Below, in pieces: positions 1 through 10,723 of a stretch of 64,000 nt of DNA. The stretch comes from Theristus sp. LFF4_11 (taxonomy: Eukaryota; Nematoda; Chromadorea; Monhysterida; Xyalidae), in NCBI GenBank assembly GCA_030248135.1, contig JASANC010003039.1, positions 1 to 64,000 of the forward strand, in the 5' to 3' direction. The notes under the pieces are model-generated. The model was not told the DNA's origin, made no database searches, and saw nothing but the letters and a program-made list of their open reading frames with translations. Within the stretch, counting starts at the first letter, position 1. The number at the start of each line of letters is the position of its first letter. The translations under genes were made by a program, and so were the position numbers.

Positions 1-575
1 CTTGTGCGGTGAGCTTTTAGGTGCACTAGTTTAATTTGTCTGGTACGCCTGGTCACAGTAGCAGGTACATGTTCAGGCATGTCGGTTTCGTGCTGACCAT
101 AATCGCGATCCGGGTACCAAAAGTAAAATATTTTTAGCGGCATGGGGCGCCTTTTTTAAATGAAATCTTGCACAAAGCTAGCTCTTCGGAAAGCTTTTTG
201 CGTACCTCATACCATGCCCTGAAAACGGTTCTGTGCGACCAAAAACGTGAATACTGGGACCAAAACCAGTTTTTTAAAAATAGCCCTTTAGACCGCATTT
301 AGGGCATAGTATATTAGTAAAATGTTCAGCAGGATCAAGACAATTTCCAATCGAATGGTTTTTTTATTTTTGTCGTAGCTTTATTAAAAAGCTTAAAAAA
401 CATTATTTTTTGAAAGGGCCTGAAAAAACGGTTTTTGGCCATTTTTGGGCCCTAAATGACCTCGAATCAAAAAACAAATGTGATTTTCGGAATCAGCGCG
501 TCAAGACGGTCAGAATGGTGTATGATTCATTTAAATTGGAGAAACTTTGCATTCTAGTGCCTAGAGGTGGGAGGG
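1..575. repeat. Dispersed repeat, copy 1 (direct copy of 5088-5665)
   Basis: This segment is nearly identical, with small indels in homopolymers, to 5088-5665. Both begin at CTTGTGCGGTG, pass through GCACTAGTTT and GATCCGGGTACC, and end in CTTTGCATTCTAGTGCC. Parts of the same unit recur inverted at 3240-3690 and as diverged direct copies near 4355-4600 and 4720-5087. No transposase is encoded. It is therefore a non-autonomous dispersed repeat whose true ends I cannot define, because the left end is cut by the window edge. Confidence 0.85.
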
Positions 576-1830
576 AGGGGTGCCACAAACAGTAAACATC
601 ACGAATGACGAACATTCGATTGGAACCGTTTTGGAAAAAAACACATATATGATCATTTTGAGGCAATAAAAAAATCGGGCTTCCCATGGCACTGTCAGTG
701 AATGAAAATTCCTTGACCCGTAAAACCCCGATAAAAACCGCGCAGCTTTCTTTCTTAGCTGAAAAAGCGCGAGTCAGTGAAAACCTCTCCACTCACTATT
801 GCTAATGAGGACGATTTTTCCGTCAGCCCGTTTGTGCAAGACAGGTCTGCTGACATTCAACATGAGGGCGGTATACATGAATTTTTCCATGATTCCGCTC
901 GCTGAAAATTAGCTTCGTTTTAGATTTGAGACCCATTTCACCATTTTCCTTGAACTGCGAAAGTGCGACACACACACAAAACTGTGAAGCTGGATAAATA
1001 CTCATAATCTGAGGTGATGAATACTCATAATTCAAGCAAGCTGATTGGGTACATCGCAATGGTCAGACCTGTCAGCGTGCGAAGGCAGCAGACCAGAATG
1101 TATTTTTTGTCTGTCTTTTTCATCTCTGCAGTCTGAAATTGAAGAAAAGACGTTATCGAATCCTCATTTGGGTGTAGTGCTAGCTGGTATACCATGGCGC
1201 CACATGATTATATTTATTTTTTTATTCACACAGACTGCAATGATTGGTAACAAAAACCCGCTTTAAAAAGAAAGAAAAATGACTGTAGTTCTCAAATTTC
1301 AACAGAAAGTTACAAAAGTTGTTGGGAAAATAAAGATCTTCTGCTCATATCTAAACCGTGCAAGGCAGCTGTGTGTCTTTCTACGACATTTTTTCACTTG
1401 TCTGTTTTTAAAAGCTTTGTTCAACTAAACCGCAGAGAAGAGATTTCAAAGTTAGAAAACGAATGGAAGACCGGATAGGGCAAAACTGTACACGAACAAT
1501 ACCAAATGTGATTGAACCACAAGCAAAATAGACCAGAAGCAATAGTAAAATTGAACAAAACCAATAAAAAGAATATAAAAAAACACGGAATTGAATATCA
1601 AACTCAAACCGCAAAAAGAACTTCTGCAAAGCGATCATACGTTCATGAAAACAACCCTTGAACACAACATAAAACCACCATGTGACTGAGATAACTAGTA
1701 TCGTTATGGGTAAACTTTCCAACGAGTGCGCAACTTCAAGCAGTAATCCAACAACTTAACGACAAATCAAACCAATTACGAATGACACAACAATGCAAGC
1801 AAAGCGACCCAAATCATGCCAATCAATATG
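576..1830. other. No gene recognised (downstream of ANKLE2)
   Basis: This stretch is AT-rich and has no conserved coding signal in any frame. A minus-strand open frame at 1408-1722 is rich in Phe and Leu, as expected for AT-rich noncoding sequence, and shows no domain. The segment lies downstream of the ANKLE2 stop codon and may hold its 3' UTR. Confidence 0.5.
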
Positions 1831-4800
1831 TCAGCGCGGTGCACTATGGCAGTGTGCCCGCCTGCTCCTAGCCTGCGACTGTCTGTGACGTGGCGAGTCG
1901 AATGCCGGCCAGTCGCGTTGCTCCTCCTTCGAGTAGAGTCGCACGTGCAGCGCCCACTTCCAGACGAACGGGTACGCGCTGCGTAGCGTCCGCTGCTGTT
2001 CGCTGCATTCGTCGTCGTCGTCGTCTTCGAAGAGATGCTCGATCGCGCGGTACATGTCGCCGTCCTCCTTCGTGGGCACACTCGCGAGCACAAAGTCAAA
2101 CGTTGGACTCGACGGCGGTGTCGTGAATGGCGACTCGTTGTCGGTCGGTTGTGCAGTTTCTTTGCGCGTTTCTGTTTGGTGTAGCGTCCGAAGCGCCTTG
2201 CTGCATATGGAGTCGTTGTTGTTGTCGGTGTCGTTCTGCGTCGGCGTCGTCACGTGAAACGCCTCCAGGCCGGCGCACAAGCCGCTGATGTCACTGGGCG
2301 CTTTAGGGGAGGTCGCACTGAAAACGTTGCAATAATGAGACTATCCGGAGATGCAATGCTCGTTCTTGTGCTGCATTGCGGATGCAATGTATTTGAAATA
2401 TTCAATGTTGTAAGATTCAGACAAGCAACTTTTTGAATGTACAGTACAGTGGTGGCCTAAAGCCAACCTGTACCACTGCCCCCGAAACTGGTGGTCGCCA
2501 AAGTACATTCTTGGACTCAGATTCTGTTCGATAAAAAGAACATGTGGGTTCAAAAATTCCGTTATTTCTGCGTGAAAGCAACAAATTTGTCCACACCCAA
2601 TTTCACCCACCAATCGTCGTCGTCCGAGTGCTCGATCCAAACATTCGACGCATCGAGAAACTCGGAATCCGAGTTGCTGTCGTCACTGCGCGAGTCGTCC
2701 GTTTCATTTGCAAAGTGCAGCCGACGTCGCGGCATGTCCTCTGATGTGCCGTCAGCGGCCGATGTTTTCGGCGAGTCTTCTTGGCTGCGTGACTGGTCCA
2801 GCCGAGAGGACGTCGATGAACCGCCGGCCAGCAAGTGCTCGCTGGAGAGCAGTGGCTCGCGTTGTTGCGGGCATTGCTGGGTGCAGTGGAGTGTGCAACG
2901 TTGTTGGGTTTTTAAGGCGAAAACACCATTTAGTTTTCTGTCCGCACGCACAGAAGTTGTTCTAAATCCTGGGGGGAAACAAGGGGGCCCCAAGCAAAGC
3001 CCCTTTTATCCCGGGGGCCTTTTTAGGCCGTTTTTTAACCCCCCCCCCCCCCCCCCCCCCCGGGGAGAAGCCCCATAATAATCATCCACCACTGCCCGCT
3101 GCGCGCGCGCCAAACAATATTTTGTTGTTGGGCGGCGTGGGCCCAAAAAGCGAAAAAATTTTGGGGGGCCTTAAAAAAAAATTTTTTTTTATAAAACGAC
3201 ACAAAAAAAAAAAAAAAGTCGTCGCGGGAATTTTTATAAAATACTCAAAAAAGGGGAAAGGGTTTTTTATAAAGGCTTTTCGGGGCATGGTATAGGGGTG
3301 CACCAAAAAGCTTTCCGAAAGAGCTAGCTTTGTGCAAAGTTTCATTTAAAAAAAGGCGCCCCATGTAACTAAAAAATATTTTACTTTTGGTACCCGGATC
3401 GCGATTATGGTCAGCACGAAACCGACATGCCCCTGAACATGTACCTGCTACTGTGACCAGGCGTACTGCCAGACAGAACAAACTAGTGCACCTAAAAGCT
3501 CACCGCACAAGCTTATTATGTTCTAGGAATTAGCTGATGAAACAATTATTCAGTGCCACAACAGCAAAGCAATTGTTGCTTTCGATGTGTCAATCTTTTT
3601 CTAAAAAACTGATAGTACTGCTAGTTTTCGGTTTTTTTTCAGTGACTCAGAACCGTTTTCGGGGCCTAGTATGGGGGTGCACCGAAAGTCTGCCATTCAG
3701 AAGTGCGTTACTGCTGTTCCGACGTCAAAAAAGAAAACTGATAAAGAAAATTTGAATGTCGAACCGTCATCTAGTTCGTCCGGTCAATCAACCAGAAGGA
3801 AAAGTAGCCGAAGAAAGACCTCAATGGTCTCATTTGATCCAGAATGCGTTGAGGATGACGATACGCTCCGAACTACAGAAGGAAATCCTGATCTAGATCA
3901 TGAGGTCTGTGTTGCTTTGAGTTCAGTGTGATGCTGTCTTTAGAACCAGCGTATTTTTTGTTTATCTTTTTTCGGGTTTGCAACGTTTTGTTTTGTTTCG
4001 AACAAAAGTCGTTTCTCTTTGTGAAGCAAGTAAACATTATAGGATGATCCTGCATGGCTGTCGCCGTACGATGAACTTGCTGAGTCCTGGGTAGCCGAAC
4101 AAGAGCAAATTTCCACAGAAGTCGAAACAAGTTCAGTCATTCGTTCACGCACATTACGCAGCGTGTATGCAGATTGGTATTCTTTGGAAGCTGTGCAGGA
4201 CCGAAACCGTCGTGTGTGATGCAATTTTTATTCAAAAATTCAGTATTATTCGTTTTCTGGGAACATTTACATTCGAAAGCAAACATTGCTCTGTTGCAGC
4301 ACTGAATCATTGTTTCATCACCTGATTCTTAGAACATTATTAGAACTTAGAACTAGTCTTGTGGGCTTTTAGATACACTAGTTTATCTGGCAGAACCACT
4401 GGTGGCAGCACGATACAAGTTTTGGTGTGTATCAGTCTCGTGCTGATCGTAATCGCTCTGGGTACTGACAGTACAACAACTTTTTATTCATATGGCGGAC
4501 GCTTTTTCAAAATGAAATTTTGCATAGACCCAGCTTTTTCAGAATGTTTTTTTAGTGCACACTCATACTATGCCCCAAAAGCGCTTCCGAATCACTAAAA
4601 AAACCAAAAAAACAGTACTATCAGTACTCCAGAAAGATTCACATACGAAGGCAATAATTGTTCTGCTGTTGTAGCACTGAATAATTGTTTAATCAGCCGA
4701 TTCTTAGAACATTATTAACTGGTCTCATGGGCTTTTAGGTGCACTAGTTTGTTCTGTCTGGCAGTGCGCCTGGTCACAGCAGCAGGTACATGTTCAGGGG

Positions 4801-7800
4801 CATGTCGGTTTCGTGCTGACCATAATCGCGATCCGGGTACCAACAGTAAAATACTTTTTAGTTACATGGGGGACGCTTTTTTAAATGAAATTTCACACTG
4901 AGCTAGCTCTTGCGGACAGTGCACCCCTATACTAGGCCCCGAAAACAATTCTGAGTCACTGAAAAAAACCGAAAACTAGCAGTACTATCAGTTTTTTAGA
5001 AAAAGATTGACACATCGAAAGCAACAATTGCTTTGCTGTTGTGGCACTGAATAATTGTTTCATCAGCTAATTCCTAGAACATAATAAGCTTGTGCGGTGT
5101 GCTTTTAGGTGCACTAGTTTGTTCTGTCTGGCAGTACGCCTGGTCACAGTAGCAGGTACATGTTCAGGGGCATGTCGGTTTTGTGCTGACCATAATCGCG
5201 ATCCGGGTACCAAAAGTAAAATATTTTTTAGTTACATGGGGCGCCTTTTTTTAAATGAAACTTTGCACAAAGCTAGCTCTTTCGGAAAGCTTTTTGATGC
5301 ACCCCTATACCATGCCCCGAAAACGGTTCTAAAGGACCAAAAAACGTGAAATACTGGGACCAAAACCAGTTTTTTAAAAAATAGCCCTTTAGACCGCATT
5401 TTTAGGGCATAGTATATTAGTAAAAAATGTTCAGCAGATCAAGACGAATCGAATGGTTTTTTATTTTTGTCGTAGCTTCATTAAAAAGTTTAAAAAACAC
5501 TATTTTTTGAAAGGGCCCCGAAAAAACGGTTTTTAGCCATTTTTGGGCCCTAAATGACCTCGAATCAAAAAACAAATGTGATTTTCGGAATCAGCGCGTC
5601 AAGGCGGTGAGAATGGTGTATGATTTAGTTTGATTCGAGAAACTTTGCATTCTAGTGCCTAGAGGGGGTTGCTATTCTGAAAAATCGGGTCTTAAGTGTC
5701 GTATGCGTGCGTACGCACAAAAAAACTAATTGGTAAATTCCGTTTTATTCGACGTAACGTCTCTACAACCACAATCATTTGTCTCATAATTGGTTTCAAA
5801 ACGGAAACCAGCCAGCAAACACACGAGAACGTCATTATGAGACAAGCACACTCCAGAGAAAACGGCACAAAAACTGAAACACTGGCGCAAACTAACCAGA
5901 TTTACTTTATTTCTTTCAGCAAGATATCGATCGAGCATCGCAAGCCCGTCAACGGAGCCGAGGTCACAAAATGCGCCATTCAACATCGGCCACCATTCAT
6001 GCCAACTGCAAAACCACAAAAACCATCATTTTAGTTTTTATGAATAAAACCGGTGGAGTGGTTGCGATTTGAGTTACGATACAACTGTCAAACTGTAAAT
6101 TTCGAGCAATCAGCTGATTGGCTGGGTTTGATCTAGGCTAACTGATTAGTCCAACGAGCCAGAATCAAATGCCAGAATGCCAACTGCACAACGTTAACAG
6201 TCGCACCGTGATTATCGTCAGTCACTTTAGCCACTCAGCGCAGAAGATAAGGCTAGCCAATCCGCAGGCGACGCAAAACTGAACGGTTTGAATGGATCGA
6301 CAAAAAAACGAATACTATCAGAACTGCAGCACGCACGGCAGCGCTAACGTCCGCGCCAGCCTCCTCCCCGCACACTCCCAGCCCTTTGCGGCGTCCGTGC
6401 GTTTCTCCGTGCGCCCGTACGCAGGCGCCCGCCACGCCCCATGAACGTCGCGCGCCAGTTTCAGCGATCGAATCGGGCCGACAAACGCGGCCAGTCGGTA
6501 GAAACTGCCCGCGACGCCACGCGAATTCGCCGGCGATGACAGCAGACTGGAGGTGGCGCTGGAGTTCAGCGCTGGGCGCATGATGGCCAGTTGTTTCGAC
6601 GGTTCCAGAATCATGGACGGCTGATAGCCGGTCGGCTCCGTTATTGTGGTTTCACCTGAAAAACAAACACAATAAAAGACTTCTATATTGGTGCAACACA
6701 CTGCACCTGTTTGCAGAGCGGAAATAAACAGCAATAAAAACATAAAAACTGAAAACCGCACTCGGGTCATCCACATTGCGATACAAGGCCACATAATACT
6801 CCGGCAGGATGTGCCCGGCCAACAACGCCAGCAAGCGCTCGCGTGCTTGTGCGTTGTCCATGCGTGCGCTGTCGAAGCCGCTCGTTTGGTCGTTCTCGTT
6901 GGCGATGTCGAGCGCTGTACGCTGGTATCTGCAATTTCACTGTTTTACAATAGTGGAGTCAAAAAATCCAGCTGCTCAATGGGTCCAGGTAGCCAATAAT
7001 GGTGACGACCGTATACACTTCTTCCTAGAAAACTACATCTGGTTAAAACGGATATTAAAAAACCTTTATTTATTTACACTATCCATTCACCATACATCAA
7101 CCCCCAATAACCGCCAGTGTTTTTGGTACTATTGTTTTTTTTTTGGAACCGCTGGGGAATATATAAGAAACACATCAAACGGAAAGCACACCCACTTGTC
7201 GACCAGTGTCGTGTCACAGCCCTCATAACTGGTCAACAACTCGACCAAGGCCAAGTGAGCGGCTTTCGCGGCCAAATGCAACGGCGTGTGATTGTTCGAT
7301 TTGTCGGGCGTGTTCAGGTAGGCGTCCAACAGGCGTTCGTTCAGCGACACCACCGCCGCATCGTCGTCGGCTGGATCGAGCTGCTGGTGAGTTTTCGAGC
7401 TCGAGCTCTCCGGAAACAGCCGCGCCGTGTAGGCTCGTGCCTCCGGGCGACGCGTGAAGCGGCGCAGCACGTCCGTTGCGACCGGCACGTTGCCACTGCG
7501 ACACGCCACGTGCAGCGCGTTGTAGCGACAGCCTGCACGCAAGGCGGCAACTGTTGGCAATGGCTGTCTTCTGTGTTATTGTAGGTCTATTGCGCTTCTA
7601 GTCTCAAAATCTGCTCTCTATTGGCTTCACCATTCAAACCCAGCCAACCTTCGAATACGATCGTTGGTGCGTAGCCGTTCACGTTGACCAAATAGCGCGG
7701 ATTCTCCTCCACCAATTGCTCGTAGCTCTTCCAGTCCAGCTTTTCGATGGCCCGTTTGAAGGCGCTCAGTTGTGGACGGGTCAAACCTGGTAATGCCAAT

Positions 7801-8935
7801 GAAACGGACTTGTTTTGTGAAGTATTGATACAAAAGTGAAATTCCTGATCGTACTGTACTGTGCTCTGTTTCACCGCGACACCTGACAACACCGTACAGC
7901 ATCGTGCAGTTGGAGCACCCAGTTGTCACCGCTGTACGTGCACAGTTCTATTCCAGTCATCAGCTGCACCACTTGATGGAATGGAAACGGTGCAAATAAA
8001 AAAAAACAGATGAAAAAAACTTGTTCAAAAGCTACGAATCATCAACAAGAAAAAACCAACTTTTGAACGGACACTCCGGCTCCGATGGCGACGAGGTCGT
8101 CGGTGCATTTGGGGAATGCGTCACGGGCGACCCGCGCGACTGCAGTGGTGCCCCGCGCGCGCTCTTCTGCGGTGTTGTGCCGCTCTGGCCGGTGTCCACG
8201 AACTGCTGCGCCTCGGTGGCATTCGTAAACTGCTTGAAACGGGCGCCTGAAAGAAATCATGTGAAAGCAAGCATGTTGTTTGAAAATGGAAATCGTTGAT
8301 TCGCTGGAAATCAGCCAACGGGCCCAATACACTCTGCTCACTTGATTTACGATTTAATATGAGCATTTATATTTTGTGACTACCATCAGTCTCATCTCAA
8401 CACAAAATCGTGAAGAAGCGACAGTTTGATGGCGAATAAAAAATTCAACGCACCTTTTGCCTTGTGTTCCTTGACGATGCTGAGCGCAGTCTTCAGTTCG
8501 GAGAAGACGAACGGCGAAAATTCCTGCACAAGCCAACCTTTGTCAAATCGCATTGTGAGCCATAATCATTTTGGATCCCCAACACGATCTGATACGCAAA
8601 AAGAACATAAAAAAACCACGCACGGTTTCACTGGGCGCAGGCGAGTCCACAACGTTCGCGAGACCCGGAGTGCACTTTTGCACGAATGCCCTTGCGCCGG
8701 TTTTCGGCGGCGGCGTTTGCGCGAGCGTGGGCGAGTGTGAGACTGAACTCGCTGAGTAGTCGGGGATGTGCACGGCGAACAGCGGCGTCTTTGGGGGTGG
8801 CTGTTGGTGGCACTTTGCGGTGGCGGCCAATTCGAGTTCGTTTTCTTTGTTGTTGTTGAGCGTGAGTAGCTCGTCGATGTGGGTGACGATGGTTGGCTCG
8901 TTTTGGATCGAGTCTCCGCTACCGGGCGCATCCAT
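1831..8935 (-). CDS. ANKLE2: ANKLE2/LEM4-like ankyrin-repeat protein, 11 exons
   Basis: ANKLE2 family proteins control post-mitotic nuclear envelope reassembly by bringing PP2A to BAF and restraining VRK1 (family knowledge). Exons, in transcript order: 8935-8624, 8523-8454, 8246-8061, about 7971-7900, about 7786-7649, 7532-7190, 6928-6762, 6655-6337, 6005-5906, 2876-2611, 2317-1831. Phases agree at every well-defined junction. The fourth exon's end is uncertain. Diagnostic segments are FKQFTNATEAQQFV (RNase H-like N-terminal domain), NPRYLV...PTIVFEGCRYNALHVA and the ankyrin stretch YLNTPDKSNNHTPLHLA, EYYVALYR, WHEWWPMLNGAFCDL, and the C-terminal WKWALHVRLYS...RDWP block. Joining CC|T across 6337/6005 restores the conserved Pro-Trp. 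No transmembrane segment or LEM domain precedes the ankyrin region when translation starts at the chosen ATG (8935), although human ANKLE2 has both. BET1 lies upstream on the same strand, 487 bp away. The 3-kb intron 5905-2877 holds repeats. Confidence 0.9.
2960..3245. other. Homopolymer-swollen, low-quality or low-complexity stretch
   Basis: Almost every base occurs in runs here: a C run of about 20 bases near 3040-3061, followed by A and T runs up to 15 long near 3170-3215 and many 4-6 base runs of each base. The neighbouring ANKLE2 exon and repeat sequences do not look like this. It resembles a poorly resolved consensus, or the join of an expanded G/C-rich repeat, inside the ANKLE2 intron. 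Confidence 0.6.
3240..5665. repeat. Nested/inverted repeat cluster inside the ANKLE2 intron
   Basis: Segment 3240-3690 is the reverse complement of roughly 4895-5325, sharing the blocks GCACTAGTTTGTTCTG, GATCCGGGTACC and GCACTGAATAATTGTTTCATC. The two arms flank about 1.2 kb of other sequence (3691-4895). Further diverged direct copies lie at 4355-4600 and 4720-4920. The last copy, 5088-5665, matches 1-575. The layout suggests a foldback insertion of a composite element. The middle contains the possible two-exon gene at 3671-4219. Confidence 0.8.
3671..4219 (+). CDS. Possible small two-exon gene or captured gene fragment
   Basis: Two open segments join in phase 0: 3671-3904, ending in DLDHE just before GTCTGT, and 4043-4219, starting DDPAWLSPYDELAE after ACATTATAG and ending at TGA. 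The product would be about 137 residues. It has a basic Ser/Arg-rich first half (STRRKSSRRKTS) and an acidic second half, and shows no domain I recognise. It sits on the strand opposite ANKLE2, between the arms of an inverted repeat. The first 10 codons lie in repeat sequence, so the real exon may begin later, for example after CTGCCATTCAG at about 3702. It could be a gene piece carried by the element, an internal exon of a larger gene, or chance. Confidence 0.35.
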
Positions 8936-9422
8936 AATGGTGGACCGATGCTTATTTTCAAATTTCAGCACCAATGTTTTTCACGCTGCTTCAATCTGCA
9001 ATGCAATGCGTGAAAGATCAAACATAATAATCGCAGAAAAGGGAGAATCAAGATTTAACAATATCAACGTATCAAACACAGAACGTATCATTCGATTAAT
9101 AACCAAACCAAAATATCACATCAACGGGTTGTTGAACCCCAAAACTATAAACAATACTCCGCTCCACCATTCAACAAAACAATAAACTTTTATTCGTCTG
9201 TGAAAAAAAGAAAGCCACGAAAGAAAACCATTGTCTGCGAGACGTTTTGAAAACTCAGAACTCACTCAAACTGTAACAACAAGTGGCGCTGAAATCAGTT
9301 CAGCCAATCTTCAAAACGTCACGCAAACATAACAAGGAAAAAACAACACCTTTTTTCAAAGACACATAAATTCAGATTCAGAATCACAGAATACGGCAGC
9401 TTCGCTCACGTCTCTTATCAGC
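8936..9422. other. BET1-ANKLE2 intergenic region
   Basis: This 487-bp spacer separates the BET1 stop codon from the ANKLE2 start. On the minus strand an AATAAA lies near 9190, about 230 nt after the BET1 stop, and could serve as its polyadenylation signal. No clean TTTCAG trans-splice-like site stands immediately before the ANKLE2 ATG, so an operon is not supported. Confidence 0.5.
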
Positions 9423-10118
9423 TTATCGACCGGAAATCAGATAATAGATCACGAGAAAAACAACGAGAGAAAACAGAATCAAGTAGCACATGAAACGGTT
9501 GCCTGAAAAATTGGATAAAAAGTTCCGAGACAGTCAGAATCGAAAAACAAATTGATTTTCAGTTTATAAGACACAAACCTCCAGATTTTGACACAATGCC
9601 CAATCTCCTCATCGTGGCCTGCAACACGTTGCCGGAGGCATCGAAATCGCTGTCCTAAAATAAACCAACTCATTCGTTCATTTCATAAACATTGCTGCTC
9701 TTTTGGATTCATTTTTACCAAACGCAAAGCACGGTTCGGGTTGTGAAAATGTATGAGCACCGAAGATCAACAAAACACCATGCTCATGTCTCACTCAGCA
9801 AATAAACGTCGGTCCAAAACTTCGCCTCACGCACCATTTCACCCAGGACTTTGTTTTGATTGCGCACTTCATCGCCAATTTGTATTGACAACTAAAAAAA
9901 TAGAAACCCAATACTGAAAGGCATTGAAACGAATATTCAATCTTTAACTGACAAACGAAACAGTGCTGCAAGCCTGCAAAATAGAGCACAGTGATACGGA
10001 TTCATGAAATTTTTGAAATTGAAATACCACTCACTTCTTTCAAAGCACTTGTTTTATTCAGCAGCTTTTCCGTCAATTCATTGTTTTCCTGTTCCAAATA
10101 ATTTGACGACGACGCCAT
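9423..10118 (-). CDS. BET1: BET1-family Qc-SNARE, ER-Golgi transport
   Basis: BET1 is a tail-anchored Qc-SNARE that pairs with syntaxin-5, membrin/GOSR2 or GOS28, and Sec22 or Ykt6 for ER-Golgi vesicle fusion. Four exons join in frame: 10118-10035, 9891-9835, 9654-9579, 9502-9423, giving 98 residues against about 118 in human. The N-terminus MASSSNYLEQENNELTEKL leads into the SNARE helix with LSIQIGDEVRNQNKVLGEM, then DFDASGNVLQATMRRLGI. A single C-terminal anchor (about 20 hydrophobic residues, YLILFSLVVFLVIYYLI) ends three residues before the stop. Family-typical spacing from heptads to anchor is kept. The N-terminal extension is shorter than in vertebrates. Donors are GTGAGT, GTGCGT and GTTTGT. 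Confidence 0.93.
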
Positions 10119-10713
10119 GATTCTTTCATTTGAACCTAAACAAATTTCAACGTGAAAACTACAAACTAATCGACTTTTCATGACGGGGGAACGGTAAGAA
10201 CAGTAAACACTGTGAGTGAATGTAAAAACGAAAAAAACTTAACAAACAATTTTATTAACTGATACATTATCTTAAAAAAACTCAATTATATTTTTAATAT
10301 TTGCGCCGCTGTTAGCGGTAGAATAAAATTGAATGAATGAATGAACAAAAAAATTCTGTCACCTCTTGTGCGATTGTGCATCGTTTTTCGTTCACTTTCT
10401 CAAGTCTCTTCCAGTTTTATTTAATTGGTTCATACACTATCACTTAATATCAGCGGCGGCGGCGGCACCAGGAGGAGAGGAAACATAACCGAACCGAACT
10501 CGCTAAACCGAAAGCCAGCGAGCGTCGACGACGACGATCAAAATTCGGATCATAAGATGAGGAGATGTTTTCTTCCGTTTTTTCTGTCTGACTGATTCTA
10601 AAATATCAGCCAGCATTCAGCAACTTAGAAAGGAAATCAAAATTATCATTTAACAAAAGTGTTTCTTTTTGTTGGTTAAGTTTTTTCAAAAACCACTACT
10701 GACTGGACTGCCA
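10119..10713. other. BET1 upstream region, no gene
   Basis: I see no coding signal. The stretch contains a short GGC trinucleotide run near 10452-10462 and AT-rich sequence, and it probably includes the BET1 promoter and 5' UTR. I could not identify a specific element. Confidence 0.45.
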
Positions 10714-10723
10714 CGTCATTGTG

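Noticed and set aside
8936..10118. BET1-ANKLE2 operon with trans-splicing
   Set aside because: The 487-bp spacing is large and no strong trans-splice acceptor precedes the ANKLE2 start codon. Co-orientation alone is not enough.
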